Source: Diploptera punctata
Taxonomy: Eukaryota > Arthropoda > Insecta > Blattodea > Blaberidae
NCBI GenBank assembly: GCA_030220185.1
Contig: JASPKZ010004953.1
Coordinates: forward strand, 248,001 to 312,000
DNA: 64,000 bases
Reading direction: 5' to 3'
Position 1 is the first letter of the stretch. The number at the start of each line of letters is the position of its first letter. The notes under the pieces are model-generated. The model worked only from the letters and a program-made list of their open reading frames with translations. It searched no databases and had not been told where the DNA came from. Below are positions 1 through 11,836 of the stretch, piece by piece. The translations under genes and the position numbers were made by a program.

Positions 1-566
1 TCTGGAAATGCATGCTATTATGCATTGCAGAGACTTTTGATGTCCCAACTCCTTTCAAAAAATGTTAAGCTGAAAATATATAAAACTATTATTCTACCAG
101 TTATATTATATGGGTGCGAAACATGGACTCTTACTTTAAGGGAGGAAAGGAGATTACGAGTATTTGAGAATAAAGTTCTTAGGAAATTTTTTGGACCAAA
201 GAGAGATGAACAGACAGGTGAATGGAGAAGACTTCATAACAATGAACTACATGGTCTTTATAGGAAGCCAGATATAATAAGAACAGTTAAGTCCCGTAGA
301 CTGCGATGGGCAGGACATGTTGCGCGTATGGGGAATGAAAGACGTGCATGGAAACTTCTTGTAGGAAAGCCAGAAGGAAAACGCCCAGTTGGTAGACCAA
401 GAATGAGGTGGGAGACAACATTAAATATGATTTGAGGGAAGTAGATTATACAGGGAATGATTGGAAAGCATTAGCTCAGGATAGGGATGTATGGAGAGCT
501 TATGTCCGTGCGGCCATGAACCTACGGGTTCGATAGTGCCAGTGAGTAAGAGTAAGAGTAAGAGTA
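1..566 (+). mobile_element. RTE-type non-LTR retrotransposon, 3' end (cut by window edge)
   Basis: This is the C-terminal part of an RTE/BovB-like endonuclease-reverse transcriptase. Readable parts are a thumb/connection segment (YGCETWTLTLREERRLRVFE) and the RTE C-terminal signature RRLRWAGHVARMGNE followed by GRPRMRW. The frame is open from the left edge to 435, where loss of about one base in the AGAATAACATT context (near 415) shifts it. The remaining C-terminus (WKALAQDRDVWRAY, AMNLRVR) is readable in another frame to the stop near 533. The short 3' tail is (AGTAAG)n, as expected for RTE elements that end in a simple repeat. The same family recurs at 7.9, 15.4, 27.9, 31.6, 34.3 and 58.3 kb. 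Confidence 0.85.
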
Positions 567-596
567 TAATTTTAAACATATATATATACAAATCAT

Positions 597-946
597 GTCC
601 ACCGCTGTAGTCTCGAGGTAGCGTGCTGCCTTGTCACGCAGCGGGGCCCGGGTTCAATCCCCGGGTCGGGGCAGTTTTTCTGGGTGAGGTTTTTATCGGG
701 GTTTTTCCTCACCTGTAAGACAAATGTCAGGAAAACTTTAAGGCCCAAACGGTTCCCGAAATCATATGGCCATCATCATCATCCTTATCATTATCATATC
801 ATCATCATCTCATCATCCTTCACCGGCGTGGAAAGCAACGGGAAGCTACCACACCTACACAATTCCCTAGTAAAGCTGCAAGCATAGCATGAAAATGCTA
901 TGATTTCAGTGAAGGACCTGCCTTCGGGCAGAATTACTATGGATGG
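597..946 (+). mobile_element. tRNA-derived SINE (family 1), complete, with 13-bp TSD
   Basis: The element starts TCCACCGCTGTAGTCTCGAG and has a tRNA-like head: an A-box-like TAGTCTCGAGGTAG and a B-box-like GGTTCAATCCC. The body carries CTCACCTGTAAGACAAATGT, then a CAT/ATG-rich tract near 765-815, then a tail with CTTCGGGCAGAATTACTATG. Direct repeats ATATACAAATCAT at 584-596 and 947-959 are its TSD, so both ends are fixed. Seven more copies or fragments lie at 12.2, 15.0, 25.5, 32.2, 32.9, 49.2 and 50.0 kb. The head is probably an internal Pol III promoter, by analogy with other tRNA-SINEs. Confidence 0.85.
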
Positions 947-1035
947 ATATACAAATCATATATTTTTTTAAATTCCTTTAATGCTATAATATTTGAAAAA
1001 GTATAAATAAAGTTATAAGATGTAATAAGTAAAAA

Positions 1036-3375
1036 GCTTGACCAGACGTCCCGATTTTGGCGGGACAGTCCCAATTTTTAACAATTTGCCCCGCGTCCCG
1101 CGGCATTTAAAAAAAATGTCCCTATTTTTGGGAAAGAATGCAGGACAAGCGGGAGAACGGAAAGGGAATAGACATCGTTGGTTACACCTGCTCTGCAAAA
1201 TGTCTACTGAAGGTTTGTGGGTTTCCTATGGATCGCAGGAGGTTCGTTGAAATTAATAATTTCGACGAACATAACACGCGCCGCGCGCGCGCGGCGCGCA
1301 TATGTGTACGTACCTTAAAATGTAACTTTGTCTCGCACACAACGTATAATACAAAGTGGTAGGTTTACTGCTGAGTTAAATATCGCAACTAAAGCGAAAT
1401 CTTATGTAAGGCGTTTCAATTCGCAACTTTACAATAGCAACGAGTGGTTAACAGGGTGTCCTCGTACGCAAAAATTGTACTGTTGGTCATGTCTTCTATT
1501 TATTAATGAAAGATCTGTTTGGAACAGTGCGGGTTATTGCGACATGGGAAACATACACAAAGCCATTAAAAAGCATAGCCAATCTCAAAATAATTTGCTC
1601 TCCATTATAAATGAGAAAACTTTCGGTAAGACGAGAATTGAGAATATGATAGACAATCAGAAAAAAAATTAGGGATGTGCAACACAATAATCTTGTGAGA
1701 AAAAATAGAGACATAATGAGATGCTTCATTGATGTAGTTTGTTTTTGTCAGGGCAAGAGATGGCATTCAGAGGGCACGACGAATCACGGGACCCTCTCAA
1801 TAAAGGGAATTACGTTGAACTCATAAAATTACTCACTGAATATGACGAGAAACTAAAGTACCATTTAGAACATTCTACGACATTTACAGGAATGTCAAAT
1901 TTAATCTAGAATGACCTAATTGCATCCATATCAAACATATTAATGGACAGAATAAAGAGGGAGATCAATGAATCAAATTTTATTTCCATTGTTCTAGATG
2001 AGGCAACAGACGTAAGTAATTTTTCTCAGCTGTCTCCTGTGTTTCGGTACGTCACTGAGAGAGGCCAAGTACGTGAACGATTTTTAGGATTCATTAACGT
2101 TTCTAACGATAGAACAGCCGAGGCATTATACAAGATAGTGGTTCAACTGATTCATAATTTCGGATGTGAGAAGTAACTTATTGCACAAAGTTATGATGGA
2201 GCAGCTGTCACGGCAAGTCAGTTGAATGGACTGCAATCGAAGGTGAAAAACACATTTCCAAATGCTATTTTCGTTCATTGCTTCGCACATCGACTGAATT
2301 TAGTATTATTCCAATCCGTGGCCATCATAAAAGAATGCAATTTTTTTTCCTTACTTTGAATGGACTAGCTGCTTTCTTTTGAAAATCAACCAAAAGAACA
2401 CGGGTTCTCGATGAAGAAATAAAGAAGCGGTTGCCAAGAGTGTCTTCGACGCGGTGGAATTATGGTTCTCGTTTGGTTGGAACAGTACATGAGCATCGGA
2501 ATGAGCTAATTACTGTCTTTAGAAGAATTACAGATCCAGATGAGAATTGGGATCAGGAAGCCTATATTGCTGCCCGTGGATTTTTAATCACAATGCAAGA
2601 TTTTGATTTCAATTTTATACTTAATACGTTTGTTAATATTTTCCCTCTAACAGACAGTTTATTTGATATATTGCAGACAAAAATTCGTGATATAGGTTAC
2701 TGCATAAATAAAATGAAGGAATTGAAAGAAATCTTACAAAACAAACGCGAAGAGTTTGAACAAATATGGGAAAAAAAACGGAACGAACTTCAGATTCCAA
2801 CGAACCATTGCCCAAACGTTCAATACATGATGAAACCTTTGACACCAAAGCAAAGTATAGACAAATTTACGTACAGATTTTTGACACTATACTGGGTCAA
2901 TTGAATTATAGATTCAGTAATTTAGACTCATTATGTAAAAAATTTCGACATGTATAAACATTGTTTTCCGGAAATTGCATTTCCGTCGTTAAAAGACAGC
3001 TATGGAAATGTTTTCGAATTTTCTTCATTGAGATCACAGCTTGTCGTTACATTTATTTCAGAAGACATGCGCCACAAGAGTGTTAGTGATCTACTCAAGT
3101 TCATCAGATCAAATGATCTACAAACAGCATATTGTGAAGTAGTAATACTGTGTGAACTAACTTTGACAATCCCTGCAACAAGTGCGTCTGTTGAGCGAAG
3201 TTTTTCTACTTTAAAAAGGATTAAAAACTACGTGCGTAATTCTCAAGGTCTAGATAGACTTACAAACTTAGCAGTACTATCCATTGAAAGAGGACTTCTG
3301 AAACAGTTGAAGCAGGAGTATACATTTTATGATCTTGTAATTGACGATTCTGCCAAGAAGGATAAGAGGATTTAG
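1036..3375 (+). pseudogene. hAT-family (ZMYM1/TTF-zinc-finger type) transposase, degenerate
   Basis: Fragments in different frames read in transposase order. At 1328-1672 there is a TTF/ZMYM-like region (LYCWSCLLF). At 1943-2340 there is the RNase H-like start (SIVLDEATDVS), then SYDGAAVTAS and FVHCFAHRLN, interrupted by a stop at 2174. At 2431-2904 comes the helical insertion starting LPRVSSTRWNYGSR. At 2950-3375 is the hAT dimerisation region (LTIPATSASVERSFSTLKR), ending at a stop. Frame changes near 2350, 2780 and 2930 and the internal stop show it is dead. The upstream part (1036-1130) holds GTCCCG/CGGGAC inverted motifs that may be the left end; I could not find a matching right end before the GA repeat. 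Confidence 0.8.
1277..1298. repeat. 22-bp self-complementary CpG-only palindrome
   Basis: Alternating CG/GC bases form a perfect palindrome of 22 bp inside an otherwise AT-rich stretch, just upstream of the hAT coding remains. It could extrude as a hairpin or adopt Z-DNA. It may be part of the transposon's 5' untranslated or subterminal region. Confidence 0.7.
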
Positions 3376-3520
3376 CTTCATTACATATAAGGAAATTAGA
3401 TATTTAGAGATAATATTTTATAATTAATTGATTAATTAAATTGAAAAGGGACTAAGCACCCAAATGAAAAGGAACTCATTTACTTTTCATGACATTGGAA
3501 ACGGAACATAGCATCTTTCA

Positions 3521-3521
3521 G

Positions 3522-3592
<71 letters not shown>

Positions 3593-5844
3593 GATAGACA
3601 GATAGAGAGAGGCACAGAGGGAGAGACAGAGAGAGAGAGACGGAGAGAGAGAGACGGAGAGAGAGAGAGACGGAGAGAGGGAGACAGAGAGAGAGGGGAC
3701 AGAGAGAGATAGAGAGAGAGAGATAGACAGATAGAGAGATAGACAGATAAAGAGAGAGATAGACAGATAGAGAGATAGACAGATAGAGAGATAGACAGAT
3801 AGAGAGAGATAGATATAGAGAGAGATAGACAGATATAGAGAGATAGAGAGAGATAGACAGATATAGAGAGAGATAGACGGATAGAGAGAGAGACGGATAT
3901 AGAGAGAGATAGACGGAGATAGAGAGAGATAGACGGATATAGAGAGAGATAGACGGAGATAGAGATACACAGATATAGAGAGAGATAGACGGAGATAGAG
4001 AGAGATAGAGATATAGAGAGAGATAGGCGGAGATAGAGAGAGATAGACGGAGATAGTGAGAGATAGACAGAGATAGAGAGGGATAGATACAGATAGAGAG
4101 AGATAGACAGAGCTAGAGAGAGATAGACAGAGATAGAGAGAGATAGACAGAGATAGAGAGGTACACAGATATAGAGAGATAGACAGATATAGAGAGAGAT
4201 AGACAGATATAGAGAGAGATAGACAGATATAGAGAGAGATAGACATATATAGAGAGATAGACAGATATAGAGAGATAGACAGATATAGAGAGAGACAGAT
4301 ATAGAGAGAGATAGAAAGATATAGAGAGATAGAAAGATATAGAAAGAGATAGACAGATATAGAGATAGACAGATATATAGAGAGATAGACAGATATAGAG
4401 AGAAATAGACAGATATAGAGAGAGATAGACAGATATAGGGAGAGATATACAGATATAGAGAGAGATAGGCAGATATAGAGAGAAATAAACAGATATAGAG
4501 AGAGACAGACAGATATAGAGAGATAGACAGATATAGAGAGAGATAGACAGAGATATAGAGAGAGATAGACAGAGATAGAGAGATAGAGAGATAGACAGAG
4601 ATAGAGAGAGATACACAGATAGAGAGAGATAGACACAGATAGGGAGAGATAGACACAGATAGAGAGAGATAGACACAGATAGAGAGAGATAGACACAGAT
4701 AGAGAGAGAGATATAGACACAGATTGAGAGAGATAGACACAGATAGAGAGATAGACAGAGATAGAGAGATATAGACACAGATAGAGGGAGATAGACACAG
4801 ATAGAGATAGACACAGATAGAGAGAGATAGACACAGATACAGAGAGATACACACAGATAGAGAGAGATAGACACAGATAGAGAGAGGTAGACAGGTAGAG
4901 AGAGATAGACAGATAGAGAGAGATAGACAGATAGGGAGAGATATACAGATAGAGAGAGATAGATAGATAGACAGATTGAGAGAGAGATAGACAGATAGAG
5001 AGATGACAAATAGAGAGAGAGATAGAGATAGAGGGAGAGAGAGATAGAGATAGATAGGGTGTGATATAGAGAGATAGAGATAGAGAGAGACATAGAGATA
5101 GAGAGAGATAGAGATAGCGAGATATAGAGATAGAGAGAGATAAATATAGAGAGAGGTAGAGAGAGATAAATATAGAGAGAGGTAGAGAGAGATAAATAGA
5201 GATAGAGAGAAGTAGATAGATAGATAGAGATAGAGAGATAGGGAGAGATAGAGAGAGGTAGAGAGAGATAGAGATAGAGAGAGGTAGAGAGATAGAGAGA
5301 TGTAGGGAGATAGAGATATAGAGAGAGATAGAGAGAGATGGAGAGATATAGGGAGATAGAGAGAGATAGAGGGAGATAGAGAGAGAGGGAGAGATATGGG
5401 GAGATAGAGAGGAGAGATGAGAGGAGATAGAGATGGAGAGGTAAGGATAGAGATAGAGATTGAGAGGAGATGAGAGATAGAGATGGAGAGTAGAGAGTGA
5501 GATAGAGATGATAGATGGAGATAGAGATGCAGATAGAGAGATAGGGAGAGAGAGAGATGAGATAGAGAGAGATGAAAGGGAGATAGGGAGACAGATAGAA
5601 GGATAGAGAGAGATAGGGACAGGATAGAGGATAGAGATAGAAAGATAGAGATAGAGAGGAGATAGAGATGGAGATAGAGATGGAGAGATGAGATAGAGAT
5701 GAGAGATAGAGATGGAGATAGAGATAGAGATTGAGATAGAGATGGAGAGATAGGAGAATGGAGAGAGAGAGATATAGAGATAGAGATAGATAGAGAGATA
5801 GGGAGAAGATAGAGAAGATAGGGAGATAGAGATAGAAAGAAGAT

Positions 5845-5876
<32 letters not shown>

Positions 5877-6878
5877 ATATGAGTGAGGTAGAGATAGAGA
5901 GATAGGGAGAGAGAGATAGAGAGATAGGGGAGAGAGAGATAGGGGAGATGAGAGATAAGATAGAGAAAGGGAGACAGAGAGACAGATAGACAGAGAGGGA
6001 GAGAGATAGAGGAGAGAAGAGATAGAGATTAGAGAAAGGGAGACAGAGAGACAGGTAGACAGAGATGGAGAGATAGAGATAGGTAGAAAGAGATAGAGTA
6101 TAGAGAGATAGAGATAGAGGAGATAGGGAGAGAGAGATAGGGAGAGTGAGAGAGAGATAGGGATAGAGAGATAGAGATAGGGAGATAGAGATAGAGATGG
6201 AGATAGAGAGATAGGGAGAGAGAGATAGAGATAGAGATGGAGATAGGGGGAGAGAGATAGAGATAGAGAGTGATATAGAGATGGAGATAGAGAGATAGGG
6301 GAGAGAGAGATAGAGATAGAGAGAGAAAGGGAGACAGAGAGACTGATAGACAGAGATGGAGACATAGAGATGGAGAGATAGAGAATAAGAAAGATAGAGA
6401 TAGAGATGGAGATAGAGAGATAGGGAGAGAGAGATAGAGATAGAGATAGAGAGTGAGATAGAGATGGAGATAGAGAGATAGGGATAGAGAGATATAGAGA
6501 GGGAGAAAGGGAGATAGGGAGATAGGGAGACAGATAGACAGAGATGGAGAGATAGAGATAGAGATAGAGATAGAGATAGAAAGATAGTGATAGAGAGATA
6601 GAGATGGAGATAGAGAGATAGGGAGAGAGAGATAGAGATAGAGATGGAGATAGAGAGATAGGGAGAGAGAGAGAGATAGAGATAGAGAGATATAGATAGA
6701 GAGTGAGATAGAGATGGCGATAGAGAGATAAGGAGAGAGAGATAGAGATAGAGATAGAGAGAAAGGGAGACAGATGGATAGATAGAGATAGTGATGGAGG
6801 GATAGAGATAGAGATGGAGATAGAGAGATAGGGAGGGAGAGAGATAGAGATAGAGAGTGAGATAGAGATGGAGATAGG

Positions 6879-6909
<31 letters not shown>

Positions 6910-7756
6910 GGAGAAAAGGAGATAGGGAGAAAGGGAGACAGAGATGGAGAGATAGAGATAGAAAGATAGTGATAGAGATAGAGAGATAGGGAGAGAGAGA
7001 TAGAGAGTGAGATAGAGATAGAGATAGAGAGATAGGGAGAGTAAGAGGTAGAGATAGAGAGATATAGTAAGAGAGTGAGATAGAGATAGAGATGGAGATA
7101 GAGATAGAGAGATAGGGAGACAGATGGAGAGATAGAGATAGAGATAGGGAGAGAGAGAGAGAGATAGAGATAGAGAGTGAGATAGAGATAGAGAGATAGG
7201 GAGAGAGATAGAGATGGAGATAGATAGGGAGAGAGATAGAGGTAGAGATAGAGATAGAGAGATGGAGATAGTGAGATAGGGAGAGAGAGATAGAGATGGA
7301 GAGATAGAGATAGAGAGATAGGGAGAGAGAGATAGAGGTAGAGAGTGAGATAGAGATAGGGAGAGATAGAGATAGAGTGATAGAGATAGAGAGATAGAGG
7401 TAGAGATAAAGAGAGATGGAGATAGAGAGATAGGGAGAGAGAGATAGAGGTAGAGAGTGAGATAGAGATAGAGATAGGGAGAAAGAGAGATAGAGATAGA
7501 GAGAGAAAGGGAGATAGGAAGACAGGGAGACAGAGATGGAGAGATAGAGATAGAGATGAAGATAGAGAGAGAGAGAGAGATGAGAGAGATAGAGATGAAG
7601 ATAGAGAGAGAGAAAGGGAGACAGAGATGGAGAGATAGAGAAATGGAGATAGAAAGATAGAGATAGAGTTAGAGATAGAGCGAGATAGGGAGAGAGAGAG
7701 AGAGAGAGAGAGAGAGGGATAGAGAGAGGGAGAGAGAGAGAGAGGGATAGAGAGAA
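3521..7756. repeat. 4.2-kb GATA/GAGA purine-rich simple-repeat block
   Basis: The + strand is almost only A, G and T. It is built from GAGA, GATA, GACA and GATG units. From about 3590 to 5010 a loose 16-20-bp unit (AGAGATAGACAGATATAGAG) dominates. From about 5030 to 5930 it is mostly GAGATAGAGATAGAGAG. From about 5940 on, a GAGAAAGGGAGACAGAGA module recurs near 5961, 6030, 6322, 6502, 6759, 6911, 7503 and 7611. Long minus-strand reading frames (up to 750 codons of Ser/Leu/Ile/Tyr) run through it only because the purine strand cannot make stops on its complement; they are not genes. The edges are sharp on both sides. Confidence 0.95.
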
Positions 7757-7930
7757 ACTGGCACCTATTCCCAAATTGCTTACCCTAAAAAAATGTTGAA
7801 TACACGCCACTGATGAACACAGTGTAGAATTTTTGTTTGTGGTGTCGTAGCGTGTCATCTATGCTTTTCCTTACTGTTTTTGTCACACTTTAGTCTGCAC
7901 AGTTTGCATACACTTTTCTCGGATACAGTG
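7757..7930. other. No feature recognised
   Basis: Unique-looking AT-rich sequence between the purine block and the next RTE copy. No coding signature or repeat recognised. Confidence 0.5.
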
Positions 7931-9700
7931 TGAAATGTGTTTATGTTGCATAGTATATGATGAAAGCCATGTACTGGGAACTCCATCGTATCTTTACCTT
8001 GTCGTGATGGAGTGGCTTGCGTGCTTAAATGATCCCGAGAGCTATGCCGGCAGTAGCATTGCTGCCGATAGAGTTACCCTTGCCGAACTGGTCGAAGGTG
8101 ATAAGCCAGACGAAAAAAGTACCTTGGTCGAAAGAGTGACGATCTTTCAACGTAAAAATTACAACCGTCAAGAAATGCGGACATGGGTTCTACTGGGGTA
8201 AAATTTTCCGGAGGTCAAATAGCCCCCCATTCGGTTCTCCGGGCGGGGACTACTTCAGGGAACCCATGCCAAAGGCTCAAACACAGGGACATGTTCCTAG
8301 GAACATGGAATGTTAGGACTTTATACAATAGGGGGGCGCTAGAGGTATTAACCCGTGAATTAGATATATCACCCTTGGATATAGTCGCTTTACAGGAAAT
8401 TAAATGGACAGGAGAAGTAGCCAGGAATCAGGAAGCTTTGCATTATACTACGGGGGTGCAGAAAGACCTGAATTTGTAACGGTTTTTTTTAGTCCGAATG
8501 ATGATCCTATCCGCTATCCGAGATATTAAGTTTGTCAGTGATAGGATATCATACATAATTCTAAAGGGTAAACGGCATGATTGTGTAATCATAAATGTAC
8601 ATGCTCCCACAGAAGATAAAGATGATAAGATCAAGGATGAGTTCTATGAAGAATTAGAATGCGTATTTGATAGCCTTTCACGATATCATATGAAAATTGT
8701 CTTAGGAGATTTTAATGCAAAAATGGGGAAAGAAGACATATTCAAACCAACAATAGGCAAATTCAGTCTTCATGAAGATAGTAACGACAATGGGATTAGG
8801 TTAGTCACCTTTGCCACATCAAATATCTCATTGTTAAGAGCACAACATTTCGGCATAAGGATATTCATTAATACACCTGGACGTCTCCAGATGGCAAAAC
8901 TCGAAACCAGATAGATCATATATTAGTGGACAAACGCTGACACAGTAGCATCATCGATGTTAGATCAGTTAGAGGGACAGACTGCCATTCGGATCATCAT
9001 CTGGTCAGGGTGAAAGTCAAACAACGGCTATAGCTCATGAGAAGAATAAACGCTAAAGATGATTCTGAAAAATTTGATTTAAAAAAAACTTGAAAAATGA
9101 TGAAATGCGGCAATATTACCAAATTAAAATTAATAATAGATTTGAAGTACTGAAATCTTCAGATGACAATATGGCGAACGAAGAAGAAACTGATATAAAT
9201 AAAGAATGGGAGTCTATAAGAGATACTACTAAATTGTCAGAATCAGAAAGCATTGGTTACTTTAAAAAGAGGCAAAACAAGAAATGGTTTGACGAGGAAT
9301 GTGCCGACATTGTAAAGAAAAGAAATCAAGCAAAAATGAAATAGTTACACGAGCCAAATAAGGTAAATTTGGAGCAATTGGATTGTGTTAAACGGGAAAC
9401 CATGAGGTTACTAAAGAGTAAAAAGAGTTAAGTCTCGTAGACTGCGATGGGCAGGACATGTTGCAAGTATGGGGAATGAAAGACTTGCATGGAAGCTTCT
9501 TGTAGGAAAGCCAGAGGGATTGCCCAGTTGGTAGACCAAGAATGAGGTGGGAGAATAACATTAACTATGATTTGAGGGAAGTAGATTATACAGGGAATGA
9601 TTGGAAAGCATTAGCTCAGGATAGGGATGTATGGAGCTTATGTTCACGCGGCCATGAACCTACGGGTTCGATAGTGCCAGTGAGTAAGTATAAACTTACA
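7930..9700 (+). mobile_element. RTE retrotransposon, internally deleted (endonuclease half joined to C-terminus)
   Basis: The 5' part is readable as an APE-type endonuclease: TWNVRTLYNRGALEVL and LDIVALQEIKWTGE near 8300-8420, then IINVHAPTEDKDDKIKDEF and IVLGDFNAKMG at 8590-8730. A stop-containing IDHILVDKR and the terminal SDHHLVRVKVK motif follow near 8915-9020. The linker continues (KKWFDEECADIVKKRNQAK) to about 9420. It then jumps directly to VKSRRLRWAGHVASMGNERL near 9427, so the whole reverse transcriptase domain is missing. The 3' end matches other copies, with the AMNLRVR stretch frameshifted. The junction lies in GTTAAG, a sequence present on both sides in full copies. Several stops and frameshifts; dead. 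Confidence 0.85.
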
Positions 9701-9710
9701 GTTAAGATTG

Positions 9711-10650
9711 AGTTATTTGCATTTTATTATAATTTAAAGAAATTTCGTGACAATTTACAAAATGAAGTACAAATTCTAACACAATAATTAAAAATACATT
9801 TTTGTAACATGAAATGATTTATTTATCCCTAAAATGAAACAAATACTGATGTGAATTTATGTCCATACAGTTTCTACTGATTGCACTTGCTTGTTTACTT
9901 ATAAAATTATTATATTATGAATTTGTTATGAATAATTATAATGGCCAGATGGTGTTTGGGATATATTTGGACATTAACGTTTCCTGACATTTGTCTTACA
10001 GGTTAGGGAAAACCCCGAAAAAACCTAACCCAGGAAACTTGTACGAATGCATTTAGCTCCAACAGCATGTTCCTCAGTGTCATTGCATCATCTGCTAGCA
10101 AAGCCATATCATCAGTAAAGTATCGATAATTTGATTAGCATTTTAAAACATTTTTTCCAGCATATTTTAACATAAAAGTAAAAAACCAAAGCTTCAGCAT
10201 GAAATTTGGAATAAACAAGCAAGTGAAATGGTGTATAAAATACATCAGTTGTTTCTTAATGGAACACAACATATTTAGTATATAACTTCATAGTATATAT
10301 ATATATATATAACAGTGTTGCCAAAATGAAATTTACAAGTGTGAAATAGGACATTCACTGTTTAAAAAACACTACCAACATAGCTGTTTCTCTGTTGTAG
10401 AAATCATTTAAAAGGAACAGCACAATGATCAGTTACAATTCTGTTTGTTTTCATTTCAGTCTAACATTCACTCAAAACTCACAAATTATCGTTAAAAAAA
10501 ACTTTCTTTAACATTAGAAAATAAAATAAGTATTTGTAACTTTTATAATTTGAAGAAATTCAATGTTTTTTCTTAATATATCACAATATATAATTTTTTT
10601 TCTAAGGTGCTGATGAAAATATTAAACACAGACAAACTACTCTCGGTGCT
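9711..10650. other. AT-rich stretch with a decayed SINE piece and a (TA)n run
   Basis: No gene seen. At about 9937-10045 a minus-strand remnant of SINE family 1 is recognisable by CCTGACATTTGTCTTACAGG followed by AACCCCGAAAAAACC. A (TA)n run lies at 10294-10311. The rest is AT-rich without recognisable structure. Confidence 0.55.
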
Positions 10651-10785
10651 AAGGAATTATAAGAGAAAGATTTGTGTTTAGATTCGAATGCTCAGGTAAC
10701 TCAGTTGGTATAGCATTGGCATAGAAATGGCAAAGGTCCTGAGTTCAAACCCCATCTGAGTGTATACTTTCCCTTCAAATAAAGA
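10650..10785 (+). repeat. Diverged tRNA-core element (family T1)
   Basis: A tRNA-like core at about 10689-10763 has A-box-like TAACTCAGTTGG and B-box-like GAGTTCAAACCC. The flanks AAGAGAAAGATTTGTGTTTAG before and CCCTTCAAATA after match the flanks of the T1 elements at 16.7, 46.9 and 58.5 kb, so this is an old copy and not a functional tRNA gene. Confidence 0.6.
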
Positions 10786-10923
10786 CAAATGTTTGTCACT
10801 TTGCAGCAAGTTAATAAGTCACATGCTTCTTATCAGCTGCTCTGATGATTTCCTGACGATATGACCAATATTTATATACTGAAACAAAAACAAGAACAAA
10901 TTTATGAAAATTAATTACTATGG

Positions 10924-10926
<3 letters not shown>

Positions 10927-10957
<31 letters not shown>

Positions 10958-11053
10958 GACATGAAAAGAAAAAATAAATGCCTAAGTTGGGATTTGAACT
11001 TGAGTTTCAAAACTTTGTATGTTTAGCACTCTGCATATGTATGTATGTATATG

Positions 11054-11090
<37 letters not shown>
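10927..11090. repeat. (TA)n microsatellites around a tRNA-like remnant
   Basis: (TA)n runs at 10927-10954 and 11059-11090 (with ATGT units before the latter) bracket a minus-strand tRNA-like remnant at about 10977-11035. The remnant keeps a B-box-like AAGTTCAAATCCC and the acceptor GCCTAAGTTGGG, and resembles the T2 core of 44-45 kb. Confidence 0.55.
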
Positions 11091-11093
<3 letters not shown>

Positions 11094-11232
11094 CAATTCC
11101 ATATGTGACTGACTGACATTTACAATACACCCTTTGCAGCAAAATGGTTGCATAAATATTACAATTGGTTGAAATTAGGGGTGTTATCCACATGATATGA
11201 TAGTGTGTGGTTAAGACTGTACTTAAATATAC

Positions 11233-11384
11233 AATTATATTATTTTTGGTCTGGACATCTTACCTCAATATTAATGTTGATTTGTTCTTGGACATGTTTC
11301 AAAACAATTCTGTTTTGAAACATGTCCAAGAACAAATCAACATTAATATTGAGGTAAGATGTCCAGACCAAAAATAATATAATT
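11233..11384. mobile_element. Foldback hairpin MITE, short copy
   Basis: A perfect inverted repeat of about 73 bp per arm (11233-11305 and 11312-11384) with a 6-base loop AATTCT. Arms contain GGTCTGGACATCTTACCTCA. A longer copy lies at 60810-61006. The right flank (11385-11420, AAAATAACCTCAAAATATAA) matches, in inverse orientation, the left flank of the other copy, so the original element was longer than the hairpin. Confidence 0.85.
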
Positions 11385-11530
11385 AAAATAACCTCAAAAT
11401 ATAACTTCCTAAAATTAAATAATAAATATACAACTTTTGAAGAAAAACAGTGCTATTTATTATCTATCAAAGTATGTGTGACTGACTGACATATCTGAAT
11501 TTTATTAAGACTGTGGAGCTGCCAATAAGT

Positions 11531-11833
11531 GAAGTAAAGTATTTCCACTACAGGCCTCAGGAGGCCCTTGGGCTAGTGGCAGGTTAAGGCTCCCACTTTT
11601 TCTGGACAATCGGCACTCGATGTCAGCCGGGTTGTCAGCCCTGCATGACGGCCGCCTTTACCCCCAGAAAAAGCGTCTGGTACTCATTTCCGTTAGAGGC
11701 TGAGTCGACCCCAGGGCTATAGTGCCACTAGAAGATTTGGGTCCATTTAAAAATCCTGACCCCACCGCGACTTGAACCCTCGACCTTCCGGCTTGTAGCG
11801 CAGTGCCTTAACCACTAAGCTACGACGTGCCCC
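11531..11833 (-). mobile_element. tRNA-derived SINE (family 2), copy 1 of tandem pair
   Basis: Read on the minus strand it begins with a tRNA-like head: GTCGTAGCTTAGTGGTTAAG (A-box TAGCTTAGTGG) and GGGTTCAAGTCG as B-box. A body follows with GGGGTCGACTCAGCCTCTAA and CTTTTTCTGGGGGTAAAGGC. It is directly followed by a second copy in the same orientation. No TSD was identified by eye. Confidence 0.75.
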
Positions 11834-11836
11834 CTT

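Noticed and set aside
684..887. 67-codon frame with a His-rich stretch
   Set aside because: Encoded by the CAT tract and body of a SINE; the His run is the microsatellite.
3487..7858. Four minus-strand reading frames of 444-750 codons rich in Ser, Leu, Ile and Tyr
   Set aside because: They lie on the complement of an A/G-rich simple repeat, overlap one another in different frames and contain no domain; they are low-complexity artefacts.
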